DNA from: Cellvibrionaceae bacterium | GTDB taxonomy: Bacteria; Pseudomonadota; Gammaproteobacteria; Pseudomonadales; Cellvibrionaceae | NCBI GenBank assembly: GCA_021151825.1 | Contig: JAGKWQ010000010.1 | Coordinates: forward strand, 124,001-188,000 | Length of the DNA stretch: 64,000 bases | Direction of reading: 5' to 3' | Part shown: in pieces, positions 45,139-53,942 of the stretch | Position numbering within the stretch: the first letter of the stretch is position 1 | Layout of the letters: each line of letters begins with the position of its first letter | Made by a program: the position numbers and the translations under genes | Notes under the pieces: model-generated | What the model was told of the DNA's origin: nothing | Database searches by the model: none | Seen by the model: only the letters and a program-made list of their open reading frames with translations

Positions 45139-46179
45139 TTACAGCTTGCCAGGTAGTTGTCCGGTCCAACGCTTGAACGCGCGGCGCAGATTCGCAGCAT
45201 CATAAAAGTGCAAATGCTGCGCAATTTCTTCCTGGGTAATGCCTTCTTTGCTCAACCAATCCAATGCCAAATGTTTGCGTACCTGATCAAACTGTTGCTG
45301 AAAACTGCTGTTATGTTTTTGCAGTTTTCGTTTGAGGCTAGCGCTACTCATACCAAAATCCTGCGCTGTTTTTTCAAGGTGAGGGTTGTGTTGAATATTG
45401 GTTTTTAGATAGTGATAAATTTCATGCAAAAAACCACGTATGACCGGAGTAATAATTTCCTGATGCAGGTTATCTATCGTGGGCGCCTGTGTAATCTGAA
45501 TGGGCGAACCGGCAGTGTTCCATTGACGATACAATTCGGTACGTGCAATCGATATTGCATTGCTACGCGCATTAAATAAAACCTGCTCACCCAAATGCAC
45601 CTGGTATTGCTCTATGTAGGCAGGTTTATGGTGGCTAACATGAAATGCCCAGGGGAGCTGGTAACCTGCGCGTCGACGTGTATAAACCTGTAACGCGGTG
45701 AAGATCATTTCCAACAAAAAAGGCATCAATGAATCTGCACCAAAATTATCTTGCCAGTAAATGACTAATCGCTCTTGCTCATAGTGGATGTATGGGCTGA
45801 GGAGTGGTGATATTGCATAACTATCATTGGCAAATAATTCCAGAAAATCATGTAGGTTAGTTGCATTATTTAACGTGGAGTTTGTAGTGAAAAGATCGTG
45901 GCAAAGTAGAAATGCCAATTCATGGCCAGCGGGATGCTTAAGCACATTTTCAATCAGTTGAAACAATTGTGTGGCGGAAAATTGCAGATTCTTGTTGGTG
46001 AGATCTTCTAAAAAAATACCGGTATTGCGCAGCAGCTTGTGCTCCTGGTGGCCGCGGGTGCAGGCGAGTTCAATCAAATTGTGTGGCCAGCCACTAGCCT
46101 GTATAAATGCTGTATCTATTTCCCGCCAGGTTTGCGGAAAATAATAACAATCATGCGTTGTGGAAATTGAGGGGTTCAC
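45139..46179 (-). CDS. AraC-family regulator with arabinose-binding-like N-terminal domain
   Basis: A 346-residue regulator. The N-terminal two-thirds (about 20-210) match the OruR/ArgR-type AraC N-terminal domain by pattern (ACTRGHQEHKLLRNTGIFLEDL, LLCHDLFTTNSTLNNATNLHDFL). The C-terminal double HTH (about 245-345) reads LEKTAQDFGMSSASLKRKLQ and QEEIAQHLHFYDAANLRRAFKRW. The GTG start follows the TAG stop of the GGDEF gene with no gap at all, so translation is probably coupled by ribosome re-initiation. Its targets may include the downstream SDR gene. The ligand is unknown. Confidence 0.88.
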   Translation of the reverse strand: MNPSISTTHDCYYFPQTWREIDTAFIQASGWPHNLIELACTRGHQEHKLLRNTGIFLEDLTNKNLQFSATQLFQLIENVLKHPAGHELAFLLCHDLFTTNSTLNNATNLHDFLELFANDSYAISPLLSPYIHYEQERLVIYWQDNFGADSLMPFLLEMIFTALQVYTRRRAGYQLPWAFHVSHHKPAYIEQYQVHLGEQVLFNARSNAISIARTELYRQWNTAGSPIQITQAPTIDNLHQEIITPVIRGFLHEIYHYLKTNIQHNPHLEKTAQDFGMSSASLKRKLQKHNSSFQQQFDQVRKHLALDWLSKEGITQEEIAQHLHFYDAANLRRAFKRWTGQLPGKL

Positions 46180-47106
46180 CTAAGCAACCTGATCCAGCGC
46201 TGACTTACGTTTTTCTTTCGCATGCAGTAGCGCAATCGTTGCGCGTTCAATCAATGAGTCGGCGGTGTCTTGTTGATGTAAATCGGTGAGTGCAATACCA
46301 ATACTGGCGGTGTGAAAAATACTTTCACCTTGCATCCGCGATTTAAAGGCAAAGTGACGCAGTGCGCGGGTAATTTCGGCAGCGAGGGTTTCCGCCATTA
46401 AGCGACCGGTATTGGGCAATACCAGTGCAAAGCGATCGCCCGCATAGCGACATAGCAAATCATTGCCGCGAATATTCAATAGAATAAATTCGCCCAGCGC
46501 TTGCAAGAATCGATCGCCTTCCTGATGGCCGTAGCGGCGGTTGGTATCATCAAAATAATCGATGTCAATAAACACTAATGCCAGCGATGAGTGATTGCTG
46601 TAATGGGCCGACAATTCCTGTTGCAATTGTTTGCGTAAATAAGCCGCGCCGTTTAATTGTGTAATAAAATCCAGGCCGCGATGTTCGCGAAACAAACGTT
46701 CACGTTTGCGCAATTGTTCATTAATCGCGATTTGCTCCTGATGCCAGTGGTAAATGCCCAGGGTTAACAAACCGAGGCCGATAGGCATTAACCCGGATTC
46801 TACCCAGTGATCCCATAACGCTGCATCCGGAAAGGTAATAAATTCGTCCAACCAATCCTGGAATCCGGCCAGAAAAATACAGCTTAATCCCAGGCTTAAC
46901 CATTGGGTGACGCGCCCGGCAGGACGGCTCTGTAGAATTAATAACAACCACACCAGTGCGAGCAACGCCGCGCCGCCTTCACTGATTACATCGAGCCAAT
47001 TGATAACGCCCCAATGTTTGGTATCACCCAGCGCAAAGTTTGCACTGAGTAAAATATTGGCGGCCAATCCCAGTGCCAGTAATTTCCATTGATGAAGTTT
47101 TAACAT
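46180..47106 (-). CDS. Membrane GGDEF-domain protein with degenerate active site
   Basis: A 308-residue inner-membrane protein. Four or five hydrophobic helices fill residues 1-125. The GGDEF domain (about 140-300) keeps FIDIDYFDDTNRRYGHQEGD, but its signature reads AGDRF instead of GGDEF, losing the key glutamate. Diguanylate cyclase activity is therefore unlikely; a c-di-GMP or GTP-binding receptor role or a purely regulatory role is possible. It is immediately followed by an AraC-type regulator with zero intergenic bases, which suggests that the membrane protein modulates that regulator. It is divergent from a TonB-dependent receptor. Confidence 0.85.
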   Translation of the reverse strand: MLKLHQWKLLALGLAANILLSANFALGDTKHWGVINWLDVISEGGAALLALVWLLLILQSRPAGRVTQWLSLGLSCIFLAGFQDWLDEFITFPDAALWDHWVESGLMPIGLGLLTLGIYHWHQEQIAINEQLRKRERLFREHRGLDFITQLNGAAYLRKQLQQELSAHYSNHSSLALVFIDIDYFDDTNRRYGHQEGDRFLQALGEFILLNIRGNDLLCRYAGDRFALVLPNTGRLMAETLAAEITRALRHFAFKSRMQGESIFHTASIGIALTDLHQQDTADSLIERATIALLHAKEKRKSALDQVA

Positions 47107-47414
47107 GGTGCAATCAATTCCTGCATAAAAAGTATGTCAATCAATAAGGCCCGTCACCCTTAACAGTTATTTATGACAATTCTATGAATTTGGTTTTTAT
47201 CATCATGAATTGGATTTTTTGTGCTGAGCTGAAATGCCTTTTGTTGTTTTGGTATTTAACTGCAGAGGCAAATTAGCTCAACGCATATTTTTTAGTGATC
47301 GTATTTAGTCACCTAACTGTCATCTATGGCACCTAATTTTGCTCCCGATATTTCACATCCCGGCGCAGGGCGGGGACACAGCAAAACTGATGGGGAAGCA
47401 AGGTGGGCCGTTTA
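47107..47414. promoter_or_regulatory. Divergent promoter region, GGDEF protein / TBDR
   Basis: 308 bases, AT-rich to about 47300. It holds the Pho-box-like element and -10 described separately (47306-47339), and AAGGTG at 47400-47405 as the TBDR ribosome-binding site. A TTGTCAT...CTGTTA pair on the minus strand near 47165-47185 has wrong spacing for a Pho box. Confidence 0.45.
47306..47339 (+). promoter_or_regulatory. Pho-box-like promoter of the TBDR-phytase genes
   Basis: TAGTCAC-CTAA-CTGTCAT (47306-47323) matches the PhoB box rule of two 7-base units at 11-base spacing; the second unit is perfect and the first differs at two places. TAATTT at 47334-47339 lies 10 bases further on, where a -10 box sits in PhoB-activated promoters. 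It is about 90 bases before the TBDR start. Confidence 0.6.
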
Positions 47415-50159
47415 ATGACAACTCAAGCATTATCCAAAAATAATTTTTTGAAAAATACACTGGCGATTGCATTGGCAAGTATTGCAGCGGGCGCTGTAGC
47501 CGATGGCCGTATTGAAGGTCAGGTAAAAACCACGGATTACGGTGTCGCACTGGAAGGTGTAAAAGTGCGCATTGTCGAATTGAATCGCGAAGCGACTAGC
47601 CAGCGCAATGGGCGGTTTATTTTTGTCGATGTAAAACCCGGTTCTTATACATTAGAGACAAGCTACATCGGTGCTGATGCAATCAGTCGTATTGTCAATG
47701 TTACTGACAATACGACTACCAAAACCCAATTTCAGTTGAGCGGTGTTTCGGGTATTGTCGAAAACGTTATTGTTATCGGCCAGGCTGCAGGTCTTAATAA
47801 AGCATTAAACAAACAACGCGCAGCAGAAAATATTATTACGGCGGTATCGGCTGATGCGATTGGTCAATTTCCTGATACCAACGTTTCAGAATCGTTGCAG
47901 CGTTTACCGGGATTATCCATTGAGCGCGACCAGGGCGAAGGCCGTTATGTGCGTGTACGTGGTATGGGCCCGGATTTTAATGCGGTAACCATTAACGGTG
48001 TTGGTGTGCCAGGCCCTGATGCAGATCGTCGCGCCGTTGCGTTGGATGTAATTCCATCGGACCTGTTGGAAAATTTAGTCGTCACTAAAACCTTAACGCC
48101 CGATATGGATGCTAATTCATTGGGCGGTAGTATTGAAGTGCAAAGCTTATCGGCGTTTGATCGCGACGGATTATTTTTGCAAATGACGGCGGAAGGTAGC
48201 TTTGATGAAAACACAGAGCAAACCAGTCCGAAGCTTGCGCTCACAGCGAGCAACCAATTCAGCGTTGGTAGCGATGAAAATAATCTGGGCGTAGCGTTTG
48301 GTATAAGCTCATTTAAACGCGATTTTGGTTCAGATAATGTGGAAACCGGCGGTGCCTGGGATTTTGAAGACGGTGCTTTATTGGAGGAAATTGAGCAGCG
48401 TGATTACCGTATTTCCCGTGAGCGATCCGGCTTGACGTTAAACTTTGATTTTAAACCCTCCGAAAATACCGATTTATATTGGCGCAACCTTTACAGTGAA
48501 TACACGGATTCAGAAATTCGCCTTGCGAATGTTATTGAGTTCGAAGATCCTGCGGCAGAAGGTGAAGTTGTTACTGCAGAAGTGCAACGTGAATTAAAAG
48601 ATCGCACTGAAACCCAGAAAATTCTATCCAGTTCTTTTGGTGGCCAAACTCGCGTGGATAACTGGACAGTGGATTATCGCATTGCGCACAGCAAATCCAG
48701 CGAAGATGAACCACAAAATATCGCCGGTGCAGTATTTAAAATCGACGATGATGTGATTGCTGATGAAGTGTTTGAACTGGCGTTTACCGGCAGCAAAAAA
48801 ATTCATATCCCTGCTCCTGTTGAATTTTATCAGGCCGCAAGCTACAAGCTTGACGAAGTGGAATTGGGTAGCACTAATACCAACGATGAAAGCAATGCAT
48901 TTAATTTGGATATCGCTCGCGATCTGGAGATCGGTGCGCGCCCGGCGCAATTAAAATTCGGTGTGAAACGCGTTGAGCGTGAAAAAGATAATGATGTAAA
49001 TGTCTGGGTCACTGAAAGTTTTAACGGCGATACCTCGCTGACGAATTTCTCTGGTGGTACTGCGGATTATAAGCTGGGCCAGTTCGGTTCAACCATTAAT
49101 GCACGAGCGGTAAAAGCCGCTATCGCCGATGCAGAAGAAGATATAGTAGAAAGCAGGATCGGTGATTATGATATTACCGAAGATACCAGTGCAGCTTATG
49201 TGATGGGGCGCATCGATATAGATGCACTGCGAATTCTCACCGGTGTACGTTATGAAAAAACGGATTTCACTGCGCAAGGTTATTCAGTTGCCAGTACACG
49301 CAATTTTGATAATGCCGATGATTATTTTTTACCGGCATTACACCTTCGCTATAGCCTGAATGATAAAACCCAGATTCGTGCCGCATGGACTAACTCCGTT
49401 GTGCGTCCCGGTTTTGCGCAGCTGTCGCCCGGCCAATTAATTGAAGAAGATGATGGTGATACAGAAGCTGAATTTGGTAACCCGCAATTGAAATCGCTGG
49501 AATCTCAGAATTTCGATGCGGGTATTGAATATTATCCCGGTGTCGCCAGCGTAGTGTCGGCATTTGTGTTCCATAAAACCATTGATAACTTTGTTTATCA
49601 AACCGATTTGGCAGGCTCTGCTGATTATGAAGATTATAAGCATGCGGTGACCTATGCTAATGGCGACTCGGCAGAAATTACCGGTATTGAATTGGCCGCA
49701 TCAAAACAATTTTCATCCTTGCCTGCTCCGTGGAATGGATTGTTGATTGGTGCCAACGCTACCCTGGTGGATTCGACAGCAGAAATTGGTGCTTACGATG
49801 ACGGCGAATTTGTTGCCCGCGATATTGCCATGCCCAGCCAATCCGATACTTCCGCTAACTTGATGGTGGGTTATGAATCGGAAAAGATCAGCGCGCGTTT
49901 GTCGGCAAACTATAAATCCAGTTATTTACTGGAAGTGACCGAACCGCTGGAAGCAGATTACGATGCGTATGTCGATGATCAGTTGCAATTGGATTTTTCC
50001 TTGCGCTATTACGTCACCGATTCTGTCAAAGTACATTTTGAAGCCTTAAATCTGACTGATGAAATTTATTACACCTATGTAAAAAATTCGCGTTATAACG
50101 CGCAATATGAAACCTATGGTGCGACATACAAACTCGGTGTGAGCTTTATGCTGTTTTAA
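47415..50159 (+). CDS. TonB-dependent receptor with carboxypeptidase-regulatory-like N-terminal domain
   Basis: A 914-residue outer-membrane receptor. The signal peptide (about 1-26) ends near GAVADG. A CarboxypepD_reg-like domain (about 27-112, GRFIFVDVKPGSYTLETSYIG in part) precedes a TonB-box-like ENVIVIG. The plug (about 125-250) has QFPDTNVSESLQRLPGLSI and RGMGPDFNAVTING. The barrel ends in GVSFMLF with terminal Phe. ATG 47415 is preferred to GTG 47403, which overlaps the ribosome-binding site. It is followed by a beta-propeller phytase gene and preceded by a Pho-box-like promoter, so it probably imports a phytate-derived or phosphate-bearing ligand. Confidence 0.92.
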   Translation: MTTQALSKNNFLKNTLAIALASIAAGAVADGRIEGQVKTTDYGVALEGVKVRIVELNREATSQRNGRFIFVDVKPGSYTLETSYIGADAISRIVNVTDNTTTKTQFQLSGVSGIVENVIVIGQAAGLNKALNKQRAAENIITAVSADAIGQFPDTNVSESLQRLPGLSIERDQGEGRYVRVRGMGPDFNAVTINGVGVPGPDADRRAVALDVIPSDLLENLVVTKTLTPDMDANSLGGSIEVQSLSAFDRDGLFLQMTAEGSFDENTEQTSPKLALTASNQFSVGSDENNLGVAFGISSFKRDFGSDNVETGGAWDFEDGALLEEIEQRDYRISRERSGLTLNFDFKPSENTDLYWRNLYSEYTDSEIRLANVIEFEDPAAEGEVVTAEVQRELKDRTETQKILSSSFGGQTRVDNWTVDYRIAHSKSSEDEPQNIAGAVFKIDDDVIADEVFELAFTGSKKIHIPAPVEFYQAASYKLDEVELGSTNTNDESNAFNLDIARDLEIGARPAQLKFGVKRVEREKDNDVNVWVTESFNGDTSLTNFSGGTADYKLGQFGSTINARAVKAAIADAEEDIVESRIGDYDITEDTSAAYVMGRIDIDALRILTGVRYEKTDFTAQGYSVASTRNFDNADDYFLPALHLRYSLNDKTQIRAAWTNSVVRPGFAQLSPGQLIEEDDGDTEAEFGNPQLKSLESQNFDAGIEYYPGVASVVSAFVFHKTIDNFVYQTDLAGSADYEDYKHAVTYANGDSAEITGIELAASKQFSSLPAPWNGLLIGANATLVDSTAEIGAYDDGEFVARDIAMPSQSDTSANLMVGYESEKISARLSANYKSSYLLEVTEPLEADYDAYVDDQLQLDFSLRYYVTDSVKVHFEALNLTDEIYYTYVKNSRYNAQYETYGATYKLGVSFMLF

Positions 50160-50236
50160 CTTCGCCTGCTTGCTATACGAAGTGTAGTGAAAGTTTAAGC
50201 GTGAATTAAGCTAATGCAATTATTGTAGTGAAGCAC

Positions 50237-50277
50237 ATGTGCATCTGATTGATAAAGGTTAGTTGTCAGATGCACAT
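50237..50277 (+). terminator. Inverted repeat between TBDR and phytase genes
   Basis: ATGTGCATCTGA and TCAGATGCACAT are a perfect 12-base inverted repeat around a 17-base loop, ending 24 bases before the phytase start. There is no long T-run. It may attenuate phytase expression or protect the upstream mRNA. Confidence 0.55.
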
Positions 50278-50301
50278 TTCATTCACTAGGGAATATTGTT
50301 C

Positions 50302-52242
50302 ATGAAAAAAATAGTCGTTACGTTGTTGTCGAGTTGCTTTTGTTTATCTATGGGTATTGTTGCACAGGAGCAAAAAACCTTATTTAAAAACATTCAGGCC
50401 AGTGCCATCGCTCCTTTAGTTCAATCAAGCTATTTAGGTGTTGATGAAAGATCAGGTATAAGCTGGTTTGATGTACGCGGTAAACGTAAAGCGCATTTAT
50501 CGACGCCGGCAGAGTTGTTGGATGTGCGTGAAAATGTTGAGGTTAATTACAACGGTAAATTAACATTGCTTGATGTGGCCGTTACAGTGTTGTTGCCGGA
50601 GCAACAGCCAGCTTTAATCGCCCTGGATAAATCAGGAAAGAAGATTGTTGCGTTGGCGCGCTTGCCAATTCCCACATTTAAAATTGAGAACCTGTGTTTA
50701 AGTCGCGACACTGTTAATAATTTGTCGGTGTATTTGTTGGATGAGCGCGGCACCGCGGAACAATGGTTGGTGTTAGATGCACAGGGTAATCAACAAATTA
50801 AAAAAATGCGCAGCCTACCCATCGCGCCCAATAGCAAATCCTGTTCGGTGGATGATGCCAGCGAACGTTTATTTATTGCTGAGGAATCTATTGGTGTGTG
50901 GGCTTATGGTGCATCCGTTGAGTCATCACCTGGGCGGAGTGTGGTTGATATGTCCGCGCCATTTGGCAAGCTAAGTGAATCAGCGGAATTGGTAAGTGCA
51001 ATCCCTGGTGGCTTGGTAGTGTTCGATGCAGAGCAAAAGAAGTTGAATGTTTATCGCACGGATAAACTTGAATTAATAAACAGCATTGCTGTTAATGGTG
51101 TGGATGAGGCCGAATATCTTGCCACGCGTTATGATTCAGTAAAAAAACAGTTGGCGATAGTGTTGTTTGATGAAAGTAAAAAGCAGCACCATGAATTAAC
51201 TATTCCCTGGGGGCAGGCGCAATCTCAAGAATCACCTGTGTTAGCAATAAGTTCGGTAACTGCTGATGCACAAACGCAAGTAATGGCGCGTTTTGGCGAT
51301 GCCGCAGATGACCCCGCTATCTGGATTAATAAACACAACCCGCAACAAAGCCGTGTTATTGGTACCAATAAGCAACAAGGTTTATTTGTTTACGATTTAC
51401 AAGGTAAAGAGGTGCAGCACTTCAATACCGGGAAATTAAATAATGTGGATGTGCGTTACGGTATTCAGGTTGGCCAACAACAATTGGATATCGCTGTAGC
51501 CACTAATCGTGATGATAATAGCCTGGCGATTTATACCATTGATCCTGCTACTGGAAATTTGAGTTTTTCTGGCAGTGTAAAAACCAATCTCGAAGAAATT
51601 TATGGTTTTTGCATGTATCAATCACCTGCATCAGCAAATACGCCTGCAAAAACCTACGCAATTCCAAATGCAAAAAGTGGTGAGTTCCAGCAAATTGAAT
51701 TAACAGCAGCTGTCGGCAAAAAGAAAGCGGTAACATGGCAGGGTAAAGTTGTGCGTCGCTTTTTTGTTAAAAGCCAGCCGGAAGGTTGTGTGGCAGATGA
51801 CCAGCACCAGCGTTTATTTATTGGTGAAGAAGATGTTGCTTTATGGACTTTGGGGGCAGATGTAAATGCGAGCTCGACACCGGAATTGGTTTTGGCGGCT
51901 GGCGATATTCTGGTGGCCGATGTTGAGGGGGTTGGGATTTACGCGGGCAACGAAAAATCCTATGTTGTGGTTTCAAGCCAAGGCAATAACACGTTTGTTG
52001 TGATGGATGCATTACCACCATTCAGGCTGCGCGGAATTGTTCGTATCGATCTGGATGCTGCCAATAATATTGATGGTGTTTCTGAAACGGATGGTTTGGA
52101 AGTAAGCTCGGTAAATTTTGGCGGAGAGTTTAGCGAAGGTTTATTGGTCGTTCAGGACGGACATAAAGTGATGCCGGAAGCGCCGCAAAATTTTAAATAT
52201 GTTGCCTGGAAAAAAATTCGCGAAGCATTGCGATTAGAGTAA
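50302..52242 (+). CDS. Secreted dual-domain beta-propeller phytase
   Basis: A 646-residue exported protein. The signal peptide is MKKIVVTLLSSCFCLSMGIV with cleavage near VAQ. The N-terminal half (about 25-315) is a partial propeller; the C-terminal half (about 320-646) is a full beta-propeller phytase. The calcium and phosphate site motifs are present: DAADDPAIWI (from about 333), NNVDVRYG, ADVEGVGIY with VVSSQGNN, and ETDGLEV with VVQDG. The enzyme releases phosphate from phytate with calcium. ATG 50302 follows AGGGA by ten bases. A TBDR lies upstream under a Pho-like promoter; TBDR-phytase pairs are known in several Gram-negative groups. Dual-domain forms are also known. Confidence 0.9.
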   Translation: MKKIVVTLLSSCFCLSMGIVAQEQKTLFKNIQASAIAPLVQSSYLGVDERSGISWFDVRGKRKAHLSTPAELLDVRENVEVNYNGKLTLLDVAVTVLLPEQQPALIALDKSGKKIVALARLPIPTFKIENLCLSRDTVNNLSVYLLDERGTAEQWLVLDAQGNQQIKKMRSLPIAPNSKSCSVDDASERLFIAEESIGVWAYGASVESSPGRSVVDMSAPFGKLSESAELVSAIPGGLVVFDAEQKKLNVYRTDKLELINSIAVNGVDEAEYLATRYDSVKKQLAIVLFDESKKQHHELTIPWGQAQSQESPVLAISSVTADAQTQVMARFGDAADDPAIWINKHNPQQSRVIGTNKQQGLFVYDLQGKEVQHFNTGKLNNVDVRYGIQVGQQQLDIAVATNRDDNSLAIYTIDPATGNLSFSGSVKTNLEEIYGFCMYQSPASANTPAKTYAIPNAKSGEFQQIELTAAVGKKKAVTWQGKVVRRFFVKSQPEGCVADDQHQRLFIGEEDVALWTLGADVNASSTPELVLAAGDILVADVEGVGIYAGNEKSYVVVSSQGNNTFVVMDALPPFRLRGIVRIDLDAANNIDGVSETDGLEVSSVNFGGEFSEGLLVVQDGHKVMPEAPQNFKYVAWKKIREALRLE

Positions 52243-52259
52243 TCCGCTTTATTGATAAA

Positions 52260-52291
52260 TAAAAAATAGCGCATTGGATGCGCTGTTTTTT
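52260..52291. terminator. Bidirectional terminator
   Basis: AAAAAATAGCGCA and TGCGCTGTTTTTT pair between the convergent phytase and GNAT genes. Confidence 0.85.
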
Positions 52292-52293
52292 AT

Positions 52294-52755
52294 TTATGCT
52301 GATCGATCATACCATTCAGGCTTTAATGCGTAGCCTTTTTCTACATCGCCACGAAACCCTAACTTTTCATATACTCGATGCGCGTCTATTCGCTGCACGC
52401 CAGATAACAACATTACCTTGTAACAATCTTTGCTCCATGCCAGTTCTATCGCGAAACGTAACATTTTGCTGCCAATCCCTTTGCCGCGACAGGCATTGGC
52501 AGTAATGACATGCTCAATCATCGCAACAGGACGAGCGCCGTTGGTGAGTGTTGGAATTAATCCCAGCATGCAACTGGCAACAAGTTGTTGATCGATTTCG
52601 ACCACAATCAGATGGGTATATGAATTTGCCAGTAATTCGTCCATGCGGCTGATTGCAATATCGGTAGAAAGTGTTGGGTCTTTGGGGCGCAATTCGCGGT
52701 AGAGAGAAAGCAGGCCATTGAGATCATCGCGGCCTGCAGGTCGAATTATTTCCAT
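52294..52755 (-). CDS. GNAT-family N-acetyltransferase
   Basis: A 153-residue acetyltransferase. The acetyl-CoA-binding motif is CRGKGIGSKML (about 89-99). The last strand-helix reads AHRVYEKLGFRGDVEKGYAL, typical of GNAT proteins. The acceptor substrate is unknown; family members acetylate small amines or protein N-termini. It is followed upstream by a small lipoprotein gene on the same strand with a 25-base gap, so they may be co-transcribed. Confidence 0.9.
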   Translation of the reverse strand: MEIIRPAGRDDLNGLLSLYRELRPKDPTLSTDIAISRMDELLANSYTHLIVVEIDQQLVASCMLGLIPTLTNGARPVAMIEHVITANACRGKGIGSKMLRFAIELAWSKDCYKVMLLSGVQRIDAHRVYEKLGFRGDVEKGYALKPEWYDRSA

Positions 52756-52780
52756 AATATTTCAGATGTTGAGTTCAGGA

Positions 52781-53074
52781 TTATTGGCCTTTGCGTGATT
52801 CGCGGATATAGAAACGCGCATCTTTGGCATTGTTGTAGCAGTTATCGAAATTTTCTACGGCTTGCATGGTACGTGCGGCGGTAATCAAGCTGAGCGCTTT
52901 TGTATAACTGACGGTTCCACTGAAGCCATCAGCCTTAGCAATGGACAATTCGCTCCAGGCCGCGTCAATCTCTTTATCACACGCACTGCGAAATTGCGTT
53001 TTTCCGGCGCAGGCTGAAAGGGTAAGGGTGAGTGCAATTAAACTGAAACAAGATAATGTTTTCCGGCCGGGCAT
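52781..53074 (-). CDS. Small lipoprotein of unknown function
   Basis: A 97-residue lipoprotein. The signal and lipobox read SLIALTLTLSAC (Cys22), followed by AGKTQ. The mature part is helical with three further cysteines or so (SACDKEI, NCYNNAK), and no domain I can name. ATG 53074 with GGAG upstream is preferred over the longer reading beginning at 53122. It may be transcribed together with the GNAT gene downstream. Confidence 0.75.
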   Translation of the reverse strand: MPGRKTLSCFSLIALTLTLSACAGKTQFRSACDKEIDAAWSELSIAKADGFSGTVSYTKALSLITAARTMQAVENFDNCYNNAKDARFYIRESRKGQ

Positions 53075-53214
53075 GTATGAATCTCCGTGAGGTGTCGATA
53101 CTTGGATCAACCATATTTGCAAGAGTTCATATTCTGGCGGCAGCGCAACGGAATGCCAAGCCGAAAATTAATTTTCTGTTGACACAAGTGAGCTTTTTTC
53201 GGATGAAGAGTTGC

Positions 53215-53784
53215 TCAGGCGAGCATAGCGTCCGGTTGTTGATGCACTTCGCGATCAATGACGCCAATCGCTTGGGCAATAACCTGATCGAGCGAGCCGC
53301 GCACATCGATGCGATAAACATCGGCTTCATGACCTGGATCTTCCAGGCTATCAAATTGACTATCAACCAGGCTGGGGGCCATAAAATGACCGGCGCGCTT
53401 ATTAACGCGGGTTTGAATGGTGTCTTTGTCGGACTGAAGGAAAATGAAAATTGTTTTGAGCCCGGCTTTGCGTAATTCATCGCGATGAGCCCGCTTTAAC
53501 CCCGAAAAGGCGAGGGTAGAGTGCTGGTTTTTGGTGGCAGCATCGTGAAAATAATCACGCATACGAATCACCCAGGGTAAACGCATCGCATCGGTCAGCG
53601 GGATTCCTTTGGCCATTAAATCGCGCGACTCCTGGCTATGGAAATCATCGCCATCCAGAAACTCATAACCGTAATGATTCGCCAGGGCTTGCGCCACCGA
53701 GGTTTTACCGCTGCCAGATACGCCCATCACTATGATCAGGTTGGTCTCTGCATCCGGGTTGGTAATGGCAAATGAGTGCTGCAT
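53215..53784 (-). CDS. gntK: Gluconokinase
   Basis: A 189-residue kinase that phosphorylates D-gluconate to 6-phosphogluconate. It has the Walker A motif GVSGSGKTS near the N-terminus, DGDDFHSQESRDLMAKG with the family's gluconate-side residues, LPWVIRMRDY and GHFMAPSLVDSQFDSLEDP, all characteristic of GntK. ATG 53784 is preferred to ATG 53805, whose ribosome-binding site is too close. It is divergent from a GntR-like LacI regulator, which is followed by a GPH transporter and a GH94 phosphorylase. In that setting it would take the gluconate released from cellobionic acid into the pentose phosphate or Entner-Doudoroff route. Confidence 0.93.
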   Translation of the reverse strand: MQHSFAITNPDAETNLIIVMGVSGSGKTSVAQALANHYGYEFLDGDDFHSQESRDLMAKGIPLTDAMRLPWVIRMRDYFHDAATKNQHSTLAFSGLKRAHRDELRKAGLKTIFIFLQSDKDTIQTRVNKRAGHFMAPSLVDSQFDSLEDPGHEADVYRIDVRGSLDQVIAQAIGVIDREVHQQPDAMLA

Positions 53785-53942
53785 TGGGTGTGATCTCGTG
53801 TACATCCTACGACTAATTCAGCTCACCGCTGAATGATGCAATGGAATCGCAATCAAAAATGCTCAATCAATGCAGATGATAGCGCAACCATTGTGCTTGT
53901 GGTATGTTAGCAAAAAATAATAGCCAAGTGCAGATATTGCCT

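Noticed and set aside
47165..47185. A second Pho-box-like pair on the minus strand (TTGTCAT and CTGTTA)
   Set aside because: The two units are 13 rather than 11 bases apart and the second is imperfect.
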